Source: Kosmotogaceae bacterium
GTDB lineage: Bacteria; Thermotogota; Thermotogae; Petrotogales; Kosmotogaceae
Direction: 5' to 3'
Length of the DNA stretch: 35,521 bases
Assembly: GCA_016933635.1 (NCBI GenBank)
Contig: JAFGAP010000074.1
Location: 1 to 35,521 of the forward strand
The notes under the pieces are model-generated. The model did no database searches. It was not told where the DNA came from and saw nothing but the letters and a program-made list of their open reading frames with translations. Shown here in pieces: positions 6,977 through 15,975 of this stretch (within the stretch, counting starts at the first letter, position 1; every line of letters starts with the position of its first letter). A program made the position numbers and the translations under genes.

Positions 6977-8312
6977 AGTTCTTCTGGTTGACGATGATCT
7001 GGCCTTTAACGGTCTCCTGGGCGCTGCACTGGAAGAAGAGGGGTATGAAGTAATTCAAGTCTACAATCTCGAGCAGACGCTGAAGCAGATCTCTGAAGAG
7101 GTATTCGATTGTTTGATACTCGACGTGAGACTTCCCGATGGATCGGGGCTAGATGTAATTTCTGAAGCCGCACTCAATTCGCCAGTAATAGTTGTCTCAG
7201 CTCATGGAGATATAAACACGGCAATAGATGCAGTTAGAAAGGGTGCTTTCAATTTTCTGGAGAAGCCCTTCGATCTTAACCATGCGCTTCTCGAAGTCAA
7301 GAGGGCAATTGAGTTCTCGGAGGTTTCCAGAGAAAGGGATAGCCTGGCCAATTTGGTAACTACTGAACCCTCAGTAGAGATAATCGGAAAGAGCAAGAAT
7401 ATTCTTGAGCTGAAGCAAATGGTTGCAACAATTGCACCAAAGAAAGTCACGGTGCTTCTTGAAGGAGAAAGTGGAACGGGCAAGGAAGTGATCGCTAGAT
7501 CTATCCACCAAAAAAGCGGAAGAGGAAAGTTCGTTCCCATAAACTGCGGTGCAATACCGGAAAATCTTTTTGAAAGCGAGCTTTTCGGCTACGAAAAGGG
7601 TTCCTTTACAGGTGCAATGAATTCAAAACCGGGACTGATAGAAGAGTCCCATCGCGGAACACTCTTCCTTGACGAAATATCCGAAATGCCTCTTACTATG
7701 CAGGTAAAGCTTCTGAGGGTTCTTGAAACATCCTCTAGCCAGAGGCTTGGGGGCACCACATCCCGGAAGCTTGATCTACGAGTAATCGCAGCAACAAATA
7801 GAGATCTTGAGGCAGAAGTTTCGAAAGGTGATTTCAGGAACGATCTTTACTACAGATTGAATGTCGTGAAGATTAAGATAGATCCGTTAAGAGAAAAGCG
7901 TGAGGATATCCCGGTTCTAATCCATCACTTTTTACCGAGGCTATGTGAGGAGCTTGGAATGAAGAAGACGCCCACTATTCCAGAGGATTTCGTGAATAAG
8001 ATGAAAGACTATGATTGGCCCGGAAACATTCGCGAGCTGCGGAATAGACTTTTATCAATTCTTGCGGTCAATGGCAGTTTTGACTGTGTGTCGATCTCGG
8101 CTCTTCCTGAAGCGGAGCGAGCAAATGAGGATGATTTCAAATTTGGAGAGGTCTCCCTAGATGAATTGGAAAAACGATACATCAGCTGGTTGATAGATCG
8201 ACAGAACGGAAACAAAACAAAGGCGGCTTCTATACTCCAGATAAGTAAGAGTACGCTTTACGAGAAACTTAAGAGGTGGAGAATTTTTGAAGGTAATAAC
8301 GACACATCGTAA
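6966..8312 (+). CDS. NtrC-family sigma-54-dependent response regulator
   Basis: A 448-residue protein with the complete three-part NtrC layout. The receiver domain (about 1-120) has acidic DDD at 9-11, phosphoacceptor D53 and K100. The AAA+ domain has Walker A GESGTGKE (167-174), the sigma-54 contact loop as GSFTGA (212-217), Walker B GTLFLDEIS (231-239) and arginine-finger region FRNDLYYRLNV (290-300). A Fis-type helix-turn-helix ends the protein (about 415-436, NKTKAASILQISKSTLYEKLK). GSFTGA is a common variant of GAFTGA, so sigma-54 activation is plausible. The start overlaps the kinase end by 11 bases. Its targets are not visible in the window. Confidence 0.93.
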   Translation: MKRKVLLVDDDLAFNGLLGAALEEEGYEVIQVYNLEQTLKQISEEVFDCLILDVRLPDGSGLDVISEAALNSPVIVVSAHGDINTAIDAVRKGAFNFLEKPFDLNHALLEVKRAIEFSEVSRERDSLANLVTTEPSVEIIGKSKNILELKQMVATIAPKKVTVLLEGESGTGKEVIARSIHQKSGRGKFVPINCGAIPENLFESELFGYEKGSFTGAMNSKPGLIEESHRGTLFLDEISEMPLTMQVKLLRVLETSSSQRLGGTTSRKLDLRVIAATNRDLEAEVSKGDFRNDLYYRLNVVKIKIDPLREKREDIPVLIHHFLPRLCEELGMKKTPTIPEDFVNKMKDYDWPGNIRELRNRLLSILAVNGSFDCVSISALPEAERANEDDFKFGEVSLDELEKRYISWLIDRQNGNKTKAASILQISKSTLYEKLKRWRIFEGNNDTS

Positions 8313-10875
8313 TCCCGATTTCGATGCATTTGCATCCGCTGTGGCTGCGCAGAAGATATTTCCCGACCACATGATTGTGTTTGGTGGACAGCTTGTTCCA
8401 GCACTGAAGCGCTTTTTATCCTCTAAAAGCCTGTTGCTTTCATTCTATTATGTAAATGAATTACGGATTTCCAATCTCTCCTCTTTAATAATCGTCGATA
8501 CATCTGATATAAAGAGGATTCCCGCTTTGCTTAAACAATCTATCGAAAGAAGTACCGACGTGAAGTTTTACGACCATCACAAGACAAGCTTGAGTGAAGC
8601 GCAAAAGGGAATCTTCAAGGATCTTGGAGCATGCACCACTCTCATGTGCAATCAGTTGAGGAAAAAGAAGAAAGAAATATCTAGAAATGAGGCAACCCTA
8701 TTTGCGACAGCAATCTACAGGGAAACTGGAAATTTCACTCATGCCTCCACCAGAGCACAAGATCTTAGTACTGCCGCCTGGCTTATCGATCTAGGCGCAC
8801 GGCCGGACGATCTTGGAATCTACTCGGGTTACAAGCTTAGCGCTTCACAGCAGAGGCTAATAGAATCATTGATCTTGGGTCTGAGAAGGACATCGATCAG
8901 AGGTGTAGAGATCAACATCGCATCTGCAAAAAGAGAGTTTCTGCCGGGGGGGTTTAGCCTCGTAGTGGAAAAGCTCTGGTCCTTTCTCGGAGTAGAGAAT
9001 CTGGTGGTCCTTCTCGAAACCAACAATAGAGTATATTACACCCTAAGATCTAAATACATGAATCTCGACACTGCCGAGCTCGATAGTGTGCAGAGAAACA
9101 GTGGCGGATCATACACTCTTGGTTACTTTGAAAACTGCACATCAAAAGAAGCCGAAGAAAAAATCGTAAGAAACTTCGAAAACAATATTGAACGCCTCAT
9201 TAAGGTGAGAGATATTATGTCTTCACCTGTGAGAACCGCTCTTGCAGAAATGAAGGTTGAAGATGTCTTCAAGATCATGCAGAGAACTGGCCATCACACT
9301 CTGCCAGTGGTTGACCAGGAAAAGCTTGTAGGTATAGCAAAATACAGGAATACAGAAAAAGCTGTTAGACACGGCCTGGCAGCGAGAAGAATAATTGAAG
9401 TGATGGACCGTTTCTTTGTGACGGCATCTGCAGATGATTCAGTTCAGGCGGTAACCGATAAGATGGTGGAGAACGATACAACTGCAATCCTAATTCTCGA
9501 CGGCGGTATCCTGAGCGGAATAGTGACACGAACTGATCTCCTGAAGAGCACTTTTGGAAGAAGAAGGATAAGCGATCCCGGCGAAAAGAGCAGTGATCAG
9601 AACTATACGAAACTCCCCTTAGAAGATTTAATAGAGGAACGCGTAGAAAAACGCATAGTCACTATGCTCAGGTTTCTCGGGGCAGTTGGGAGCGAGCTCA
9701 GTATGCCAACTTATATCGTTGGAGGATTTGTGAGAGATCTCCTGTTGAAGAAAAAGAATCTAGATCTAGACATCGTGGTTGAAGGTAATGCCAATATCTT
9801 TGCAAAGACCTTCAAAAGGTATTTCAACATCAAGATCGTCGAACACAGGGAATTTCTCGCAAGTTCGATGTTCTTCAACGATGGTTTGCGGATTGACGTT
9901 GCGACGGCGAGAACTGAATACTACAAGAAACCGGCGATTCTTCCCGAGGTCGAAATGAGCACGATAAAGAAGGATCTTTACAGGAGAGATTTTTCCATAA
10001 ATGCTATGGCCATAAAACTGAATCAGGAGGATTTCGGAATTCTCATCGATTTCTTTGGATCGAGAAAAGACCTTTCAAAAGGGATTATAAGAGCACTCCA
10101 CCCTTTAAGCTTCATCGAGGACCCGACAAGAATCCTCAGAGCGGTAAGATTTGAACAGCGCTTTGGGTTCGAAATAGAAGTAAGAACCGCCGAGTTGCTA
10201 AAACAATGCGCAGCTGAAGGATATCTCGATAGAGTAACAGGTCAGAGACTGAGAGACGAATTGAGCAAAGCAATTGAAGAGCCGCTTCCACTTAAGGCCT
10301 TGAGAAGGCTTGCCAGCCTGGGAGTTATGGAGAAGCTTTTCCCCGATACGGAATTCGATAGAGATACAGACATCAAACTCCAGCGCTATTTCCTTCGAAG
10401 AGAGAGAAACGCTTTGCTAGTTGGAGAAGACAGGATCTTCTACACACTTCTAATGATAATCCTTAGAAAGAGTGACTCCAAATCCATTGAATGGTGCACA
10501 GCACGTTATGGTTTGCCAAAAAACTATCTCGACAGGCTTAATGATGCAGTACTCACTGCAGGTATAATAGTTAATGAGAAGCCCAAGACTCCTTCTCAAT
10601 TCTATAGATTTCTGAAGACGGACAAGCCTGAAACGCTTAACTTCGTCGACAGTCATCTTGATGAACAAGAGGATTTGCTGTTCCTGGCCTATATGAAGAA
10701 ACTGAATGACACGAAATTATCGATCAATGGAAATGTACTTAAGACCAGATACGGCATGAGGGAAGGCCCCGAGATAAGAAATGTTCTAGACGAACTATTC
10801 TGTGCAAGACTGGACGGTCTCGAAAAAGATAAGGAAGATGAATTTGTCAGGGAATACCTGAAAGGGAGGGGATAG
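8287..10875 (+). CDS. cca: CCA tRNA nucleotidyltransferase (class II) fused to DHH and tandem CBS domains
   Basis: An 862-residue fusion. Residues 1 to about 300 form a DHH phosphoesterase domain (THRNPDFDAFAS 6-17, VDTSD 70-74, YDHH 95-98). Two CBS domains follow (about 306-425), which usually bind adenine nucleotides. The C-terminal half is a class II nucleotidyltransferase: VGGFVRDLLL (478-487), catalytic D493 and D495 in DLDIVVEG, RRDFSINAMA (566-575) and DPTRILRAVRFEQRFGF. The length matches the CCA-adding enzyme I recall from Thermotoga maritima, so CCA addition is preferred, although some relatives of this architecture only add A. TTG 8287 is supported by GAGGTGGAG just upstream; it overlaps the regulator gene by 26 bases. 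Confidence 0.9.
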   Translation: MKVITTHRNPDFDAFASAVAAQKIFPDHMIVFGGQLVPALKRFLSSKSLLLSFYYVNELRISNLSSLIIVDTSDIKRIPALLKQSIERSTDVKFYDHHKTSLSEAQKGIFKDLGACTTLMCNQLRKKKKEISRNEATLFATAIYRETGNFTHASTRAQDLSTAAWLIDLGARPDDLGIYSGYKLSASQQRLIESLILGLRRTSIRGVEINIASAKREFLPGGFSLVVEKLWSFLGVENLVVLLETNNRVYYTLRSKYMNLDTAELDSVQRNSGGSYTLGYFENCTSKEAEEKIVRNFENNIERLIKVRDIMSSPVRTALAEMKVEDVFKIMQRTGHHTLPVVDQEKLVGIAKYRNTEKAVRHGLAARRIIEVMDRFFVTASADDSVQAVTDKMVENDTTAILILDGGILSGIVTRTDLLKSTFGRRRISDPGEKSSDQNYTKLPLEDLIEERVEKRIVTMLRFLGAVGSELSMPTYIVGGFVRDLLLKKKNLDLDIVVEGNANIFAKTFKRYFNIKIVEHREFLASSMFFNDGLRIDVATARTEYYKKPAILPEVEMSTIKKDLYRRDFSINAMAIKLNQEDFGILIDFFGSRKDLSKGIIRALHPLSFIEDPTRILRAVRFEQRFGFEIEVRTAELLKQCAAEGYLDRVTGQRLRDELSKAIEEPLPLKALRRLASLGVMEKLFPDTEFDRDTDIKLQRYFLRRERNALLVGEDRIFYTLLMIILRKSDSKSIEWCTARYGLPKNYLDRLNDAVLTAGIIVNEKPKTPSQFYRFLKTDKPETLNFVDSHLDEQEDLLFLAYMKKLNDTKLSINGNVLKTRYGMREGPEIRNVLDELFCARLDGLEKDKEDEFVREYLKGRG

Positions 10876-10877
10876 AA

Positions 10878-11948
10878 ATGAAAAGAACAAAGCTGTTCGT
10901 AATGCTGGGCGTGCTCGTTATAATTGTGTTTTCTTTGGCTTCGTGTTTTCGAATTCCTATATTGATTTTCTCAGTACAGGAGGCCAATAGAGAACCAGGT
11001 GAACCGATTATGGTTAAAGTAGAACCCTTGAATTTCACCCCAACTTCTAGTTACGTTTGGAAGCTCGAAAAGGACCAGGGGGGTTGGGTCAATATCACTT
11101 CTCAGAATCTGAAGCAGAAGGAAAACAATACAGCGATCGTATATTTACCTACAGTACCGGAAACTGGTGAAGTCAGGATAACGGTAAGGACAAATTTTGA
11201 AGGCGGATATGTCGAACAAACACGATACATAACTTACTCACCGAAGACACCCGTTCTCGTCGAGGTATTTGAAGAAATCGGTGCCTCATTCAGTCAGCCG
11301 TCAAGCTGGTTCAACAGCTATGACTTTTCGAACACCAGGATTCCCACTTTTGTAAGATACAGAGAAGGATTCCTGGAGGCGGCAGTTGGATTTGATCCCT
11401 TTGCACAAAGACTTCTATTTGGAATCGCTCCTGGCTCAAAGAGCGAAATATACAACGGCGGTGAGGTATTCTTCCAGGCCTGGACTAAACTACCAAGCAA
11501 CCTCTACACATCCAGCCAGATGAACACGATTTTGAACACTGAGCCTGTCGCTTCGGACTGGAAAATTAGGATCCAGCCGACAAACTTCATTGGATGGAGA
11601 GCATCGGCTTGGAAGGTAAGCGTTGAGAATATTGATCGTTTTACAGATGACCTTTGGCTGTTCAGAGCGCGACGGACTGACAATCTCGCAACTCATTTGG
11701 TAAGAATTAACAACTACTACACCGCTTCTTCTGATGAGTTCGAAGAAGAAGCCGTGGGAACTTTCGTAGACTTTTCGTTCAACGAGACGAGTATTGTTGG
11801 ACCTTCTAAACATCTGTGGGATGAAAACTATTATTTTGGCGTTATTGCTGTCGAGAAAACCGGCACCCTTTCTGAATATGGCGAGCAGGTATCTATTGTC
11901 GCTTTCAAAGGATCGGCCATGATTTTATACCCGGAAACAGCCTGGTAG
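10878..11948 (+). CDS. Predicted lipoprotein of unknown function
   Basis: A 356-residue protein with a type II signal peptide: basic MKRTK, a hydrophobic stretch and the lipobox LASC with the lipidated C23. Residues about 35-125 read as a beta-rich Ig/PKD-like domain (SSYVWKLEKDQGGWV, then a VRITVRTNFEGGYVEQTRYITYSP end). The rest is aromatic-rich and without a domain I recognise. The start is ATG 10878, six bases after GGGAGGGG and only two bases after the CCA gene stop. It is likely anchored on the outer face of the cytoplasmic membrane or in the toga/outer membrane space. The neighbours give no hint of function. Confidence 0.8.
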   Translation: MKRTKLFVMLGVLVIIVFSLASCFRIPILIFSVQEANREPGEPIMVKVEPLNFTPTSSYVWKLEKDQGGWVNITSQNLKQKENNTAIVYLPTVPETGEVRITVRTNFEGGYVEQTRYITYSPKTPVLVEVFEEIGASFSQPSSWFNSYDFSNTRIPTFVRYREGFLEAAVGFDPFAQRLLFGIAPGSKSEIYNGGEVFFQAWTKLPSNLYTSSQMNTILNTEPVASDWKIRIQPTNFIGWRASAWKVSVENIDRFTDDLWLFRARRTDNLATHLVRINNYYTASSDEFEEEAVGTFVDFSFNETSIVGPSKHLWDENYYFGVIAVEKTGTLSEYGEQVSIVAFKGSAMILYPETAW

Positions 11949-11965
11949 AAAGCAAGGAGAGAGAT

Positions 11966-12544
11966 TTGGAAGAAAGAGTTCTCGTAGTCGATGTTGAGTG
12001 TCTAGGAGAGCTGGCAACCCGCAACGGGTTGCTGGCTTTTCCTTTAGATGAGATAAAGATGCGAGTCGAGAGATTCGGAAGGTTTGTACGTCGCTCTGAA
12101 GCCGAAAACGATGAATCGATGAGGCAGATCATACCGTACGCGGTTTTCAGGAATCGAGACGAGTATCTTCTCATGAAGAGAACAAAAAAACAGGGAGAAG
12201 CTCGTCTTCATGAACTATATTCGATTGGAGTGGGTGGACACATAAATCCCGAGGATGGAAAGCTTCCATGGGAGGCCTTTGAGAACGGATTCCAGCGTGA
12301 AATCCGCGAAGAAGTATCCGTGAAAATCCACAGCATGGATTATTTAGGAATTCTGAATGATCTACATACTGCTGTAAGTAGGGTCCACATTGGTGTAGTA
12401 TATATAGCCGAAGTGGATTTCAACGGCTTGAATGAAAAGGAAAAATTTACTGGTGCAATGGCTGAAATGAAAATTCTTTCAGAATACAGGGAGAATATGG
12501 AAACATGGTCTCAAATAGTTCTGGACTATCTTCTGTTAAACTGA
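11966..12544 (+). CDS. Nudix hydrolase family protein
   Basis: A 192-residue protein with a Nudix domain in its central part. The Nudix box is recognisable from G90-G91-H-I through REIREEV (111-117), with a longer insert between the glycine and the catalytic helix than in the textbook pattern. Upstream are AVFRNRDEYLLMKRTKKQG, a typical first strand pair, and an N-terminal piece of about 55 residues (VLVVDVECLGEL) of unclear role. Substrate cannot be predicted; such proteins hydrolyse nucleoside diphosphate derivatives. The start is TTG 11966 behind AAGGAGAG. The 3' end overlaps ispE by 40 bases if the ispE start chosen here is right. Confidence 0.85.
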   Translation: MEERVLVVDVECLGELATRNGLLAFPLDEIKMRVERFGRFVRRSEAENDESMRQIIPYAVFRNRDEYLLMKRTKKQGEARLHELYSIGVGGHINPEDGKLPWEAFENGFQREIREEVSVKIHSMDYLGILNDLHTAVSRVHIGVVYIAEVDFNGLNEKEKFTGAMAEMKILSEYRENMETWSQIVLDYLLLN

Positions 12545-13374
12545 TGTGCCCGGCAAAAATTAACCTTTACCTTGCGGTAGGTAAGAGGAGAAGTGACGGA
12601 TTCCACGAGATCAACACTGTCTTCCAAACAATAAATTTGTACGATGAGTTGTTCATAAAACACGACACGAGCAAGTTCTACTTCAAATGCAATACGTCTC
12701 TCCGCTGGGATCAGGAGAACACTCTTCGTAAAGTCATTTCACAAATAGAGAGTGAGATAGGCCGGAGAATCGAGGTTGGTCTGGAATTGCGGAAGAGAAT
12801 CCCCTCAGGCGCGGGACTGGGTGGGGGAAGTTCGAATGCTGCAGCACTCCTGAAGTACTTTGCAGAGGTTTTCAAGATTGCTGGAAAGCGAGTCTCCAGA
12901 ATCGCCTCAGATGTTGGCAGCGACGTAACTTTCTTTCTCAGAGGAGGAACGGCGATAGCTACAGGAAGGGGAGAAATCTTGAGTTTCCCCGGTGACGTCT
13001 CGGGATACTCAGTTGAACTTGCCTTACCCGTAATTGGGGTCTCGACTCCCCTTGCTTACGGGTTTATAGATGAAGATAACCCTGATCTTCATCTCGATTT
13101 TGAAATACCCCAGAAATATTACCTTGCTCTAAAGTGTCATGACACTGAAGCTGTGAAGCGTATGTCTTACAATACGTTTGAAAAATCCGTGTTCGACCGC
13201 TTTCCCGAGATAAGAGATTGCCACTCAATGCTCGTTAATAAGAACCGCGGCGCTATTAAGACAATGATGACTGGTTCTGGCTCGGCCATCTTTTCTCTTT
13301 TTGAGGGTTACAAGGGAAGATACAGTTTTGTTAGTTCAGAGGAGCTGAATGAGAAATGGTGTTCGATGGACTGA
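12505..13374 (+). CDS. ispE: 4-diphosphocytidyl-2-C-methyl-D-erythritol kinase
   Basis: A GHMP kinase of 289 residues that phosphorylates CDP-methylerythritol in the non-mevalonate isoprenoid pathway. The conserved start CPAKINLYL contains the catalytic lysine (K18). The ATP loop is IPSGAGLGGGSSNAAA (99-114), and DVGSDVTFF carries the catalytic aspartate D140. The C-terminal GHMP motif MTGSGSAIFSLF is intact. Two starts compete: ATG 12505, with GGGAG at moderate distance, and ATG 12544, overlapping the Nudix stop as TGATG but without a ribosome site. The first is chosen because the second would leave only four residues before the lysine. Confidence 0.93.
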   Translation: MVSNSSGLSSVKLMCPAKINLYLAVGKRRSDGFHEINTVFQTINLYDELFIKHDTSKFYFKCNTSLRWDQENTLRKVISQIESEIGRRIEVGLELRKRIPSGAGLGGGSSNAAALLKYFAEVFKIAGKRVSRIASDVGSDVTFFLRGGTAIATGRGEILSFPGDVSGYSVELALPVIGVSTPLAYGFIDEDNPDLHLDFEIPQKYYLALKCHDTEAVKRMSYNTFEKSVFDRFPEIRDCHSMLVNKNRGAIKTMMTGSGSAIFSLFEGYKGRYSFVSSEELNEKWCSMD

Positions 13375-15044
13375 TTCTCCAGAGAGTCTTGGCAGAGATA
13401 TCAGATCTCCCCGGTCAACAACTGAGACAGATATATCAGATAGGTAGAAGCGAGTTCTTCTTCAAATTCTCGAAAAGGGGGATTGAAATCTCTATCGATC
13501 CATCATCGCCCTATATAATTGAGAACAATAGAAATCAGAATTCTCAATCGATTGAGACTCCATTCAGTCTCTTTTTGAGAAGACACATCAACGGCTTCTT
13601 TCTGACGGAAATCGTTCAAATAGATATGGATAGAATAACAAGATTGGATTTTGAAGGTAGAGATGCCTTTGGAGAAAGAAACAGATACTCAGTAATCGCA
13701 GAATTCATTGGACCAGGTTCTAACATCATGATACTTGACGAGGAGAATAGAATACTACAGGTATTCAGAGAGATGATCAGCTCAAAGAGAACTCTCGCCA
13801 GAAATCTGGAGTATTATCCGCCAGAATGTCCAGGGAAATCTCTTAGAGACATGTCTAAAGACAAGATTGTCTCAACGCTCCTTCAATCAACAGATATACT
13901 TTCAAAAGCAACAATGAAGTCGTTTACAGGCTTTTCGAGAGCAACCGCAGAAAATATCGTGGGCTTTTTGCAGACTGAAGATGTTGTTCCAGTCGGTCTA
14001 CGGGAAGAACGTCTTGATGAAGTTGCAGAATTCCTTATGAGCCTTTCTCGGTACACCGACGGAAAATCGCTTTTTGTGATTGAAGGAGCAAAGGGAGTTG
14101 AAATCTCACCCGTACCTCTCGATCATAAAGGCCGTTGCGAAAAGGTAGGAGCCTCGGAAGCTATTAGACGAGCAATACGATCTTCAGGTGCGGAGACAGA
14201 GGTTGAGAGGAGAAAACTGTCAATAGCAAGGAAGATTGACAAATCGTCCAAACGCCTTTTCAAGCTTATCGATAAGCTAGAGACGGAACTGTCGGAAGTC
14301 GAGAATTACAAGGAATTCAGAAAATATGGAGAGCTTATTACCGCAAATCTATACAAACTAAGAGAAAGAAAAGAAACGGTGGAACTTGAGGACTGGGAAA
14401 CAGGAAAAAAAGTCGAAATATCTCTGGACAGTAGGCTAACGCCATCGGAAAACGCCCAGCTTTTCTTCAAGTATTACAGCAAGTCCATGCGCAAGGAGAT
14501 ACAACTAAAGAGAAGGCTAAGAACTCTGCGTGACGAAAGCAACTACCTTGAACAGCTAAAGGAAATGGTTCTTCAGGCAGAATCACTGGAAGACATTCGG
14601 GAGTTCTCTTGTGAACTGGAAGAAGCCGGCATAAAAAGAAAGGACAAGATAGACAAGAAGAGAAAAAAGAGGTCACAGAAATCTGGCCCAAGGGTCTTCG
14701 AAAGAGACGGGTTTAGATTTCTCGTTGGAAGGAACAACATTGAAAACGATGAAATCACTAAGAAGGCCTCAAAGGATGATATCTGGTTTCATGCAAGAGG
14801 CATTCCCGGAGCACATGTTATACTTAAAAAAGCGGGAAGAGAGATCACTCCAGACGCTATTTTCTATGGCTCTCTCCTTGCAGCAAAGTATTCCAGGGGA
14901 AGGCAATCTGGAAAGGTAGATGTAACACATACTGAAGTGCGAAACGTAAAAAAACCAAAAGGAGCTAAACCAGGAATGGTTACATATAGAAAATCCGAAT
15001 CGATTACAGTTGATCTTACGAAAGAGATGGTGGGAAGGGATTGA
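13356..15044 (+). CDS. rqcH: RqcH/NFACT family ribosome quality control factor
   Basis: A 562-residue homologue of bacterial RqcH (Rqc2/NEMF family), also annotated as fibronectin-binding FbpA. Known members bind split 50S subunits with peptidyl-tRNA and drive C-terminal alanine tailing. The NFACT-N domain contains the conserved D92-R93 pair needed for tRNA recruitment (IDMDRITRLDF). A helix-hairpin-helix region lies at about 171-205, coiled-coil segments at about 285-325 and 378-425, with the hallmark PSENAQLFFKYYSK (363-376). The NFACT-R domain follows (IWFHARGIPGAHVIL, 476-490) and the lysine-rich KPKGAKPGMVTY near the end. ATG 13356 is preceded by GAGGAG and overlaps ispE by 19 bases. Confidence 0.94.
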   Translation: MVFDGLILQRVLAEISDLPGQQLRQIYQIGRSEFFFKFSKRGIEISIDPSSPYIIENNRNQNSQSIETPFSLFLRRHINGFFLTEIVQIDMDRITRLDFEGRDAFGERNRYSVIAEFIGPGSNIMILDEENRILQVFREMISSKRTLARNLEYYPPECPGKSLRDMSKDKIVSTLLQSTDILSKATMKSFTGFSRATAENIVGFLQTEDVVPVGLREERLDEVAEFLMSLSRYTDGKSLFVIEGAKGVEISPVPLDHKGRCEKVGASEAIRRAIRSSGAETEVERRKLSIARKIDKSSKRLFKLIDKLETELSEVENYKEFRKYGELITANLYKLRERKETVELEDWETGKKVEISLDSRLTPSENAQLFFKYYSKSMRKEIQLKRRLRTLRDESNYLEQLKEMVLQAESLEDIREFSCELEEAGIKRKDKIDKKRKKRSQKSGPRVFERDGFRFLVGRNNIENDEITKKASKDDIWFHARGIPGAHVILKKAGREITPDAIFYGSLLAAKYSRGRQSGKVDVTHTEVRNVKKPKGAKPGMVTYRKSESITVDLTKEMVGRD

Positions 15045-15961
15045 TAAGACTTCCACCTTATATTTTCTTTTTGGGCGGCTTTTTGACTTACGCCTCGATT
15101 TTTTTCTCGAGTGCTACGGTATCAATGACGATGTCGGTAGTTGGAATGACCATGAGTCTCTACATCTGGTATATTCTCGCATGGAACCGCGATCGTCATC
15201 TTGCCAACATGAAGAGAAAAGGTTACGTGAAACCTCAAAATTCTGCGGAGCAGAGAATCGCAAGCAATTCTCGAATCTGGGTAATTCTTTACTCGGCTTC
15301 ATACTTAACAATGAATTTTGCCGGTCTATACATCATTAAGGCAATTATTGAGAACATCGATATAAGTCTTGATAATATGAGCATGGAAGAGCTGATCACC
15401 TTGCTGGGTAGTGGGTATGTCCTCTCAAGCTGGTTGTTCTTCATAACAGGGATAGCGTCCATTCTTCTTTACGGGAAGCTGATAACAATGTTGTACAACG
15501 ATGAGATGAAGATTCAGTCACTCGAGAGTAAACAAAGAAATATACCTGTCTTGATACTCAAGCCACTTTCTGTAATTATAATGGTGGTCTTCACTCTTAT
15601 CACTTACGGTCTATTCAGCTGGTTCATGAGATATAGGTTGGCCGCAATACAGAGGTTCCATAATCAGATTGAGAAGAAGCTGGATGAGCTCGAAGAGTCA
15701 TTCAAAGAAAAAGCGAAGAATATTAAGAAGGAAAAGGAAGAACGACCATCAAAATCCAGAAGCGAAGAGATTCTTGAGAAGTACTCAAGCAGTCTAGCTT
15801 CTTCTGAAGAAAGCGATGAGAGAAAGGAGATTATCGCTTCTCTCTTCAAAGATCTTGGCAACTTGAAATCAGATCAGGCCAGATCACTTCTTGATGATCT
15901 TCTCTCAAAGCAATTGTTGACGGAGAATGAATTTAACAGACTAACAAGACTCTTAGTTTAG
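15041..15961 (+). CDS. Multi-pass membrane protein with SHOCT-like C-terminal tail
   Basis: A 306-residue protein I cannot name. There are about five hydrophobic segments: two near residues 6-48, one near 78-103, one near 124-146 and one at about 170-195. A charged, coiled-coil-prone cytosolic region follows (about 205-260). The last 25 residues (LLDDLLSKQLLTENEFNRLTRLL) look like a SHOCT-type short C-terminal domain, and a similar tail ends the next protein. The middle GLFSWFMRYRLAAIQRFHNQ recalls DUF4234-type proteins, with low confidence. The start is TTG 15041, overlapping the rqcH stop; the GGAAGGG before it is unusually close. Co-occurrence with rhomboid suggests a joint membrane role, by inference. 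Confidence 0.78.
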   Translation: MIRLPPYIFFLGGFLTYASIFFSSATVSMTMSVVGMTMSLYIWYILAWNRDRHLANMKRKGYVKPQNSAEQRIASNSRIWVILYSASYLTMNFAGLYIIKAIIENIDISLDNMSMEELITLLGSGYVLSSWLFFITGIASILLYGKLITMLYNDEMKIQSLESKQRNIPVLILKPLSVIIMVVFTLITYGLFSWFMRYRLAAIQRFHNQIEKKLDELEESFKEKAKNIKKEKEERPSKSRSEEILEKYSSSLASSEESDERKEIIASLFKDLGNLKSDQARSLLDDLLSKQLLTENEFNRLTRLLV

Positions 15962-15975
15962 CGGGAGGAAGAAAA

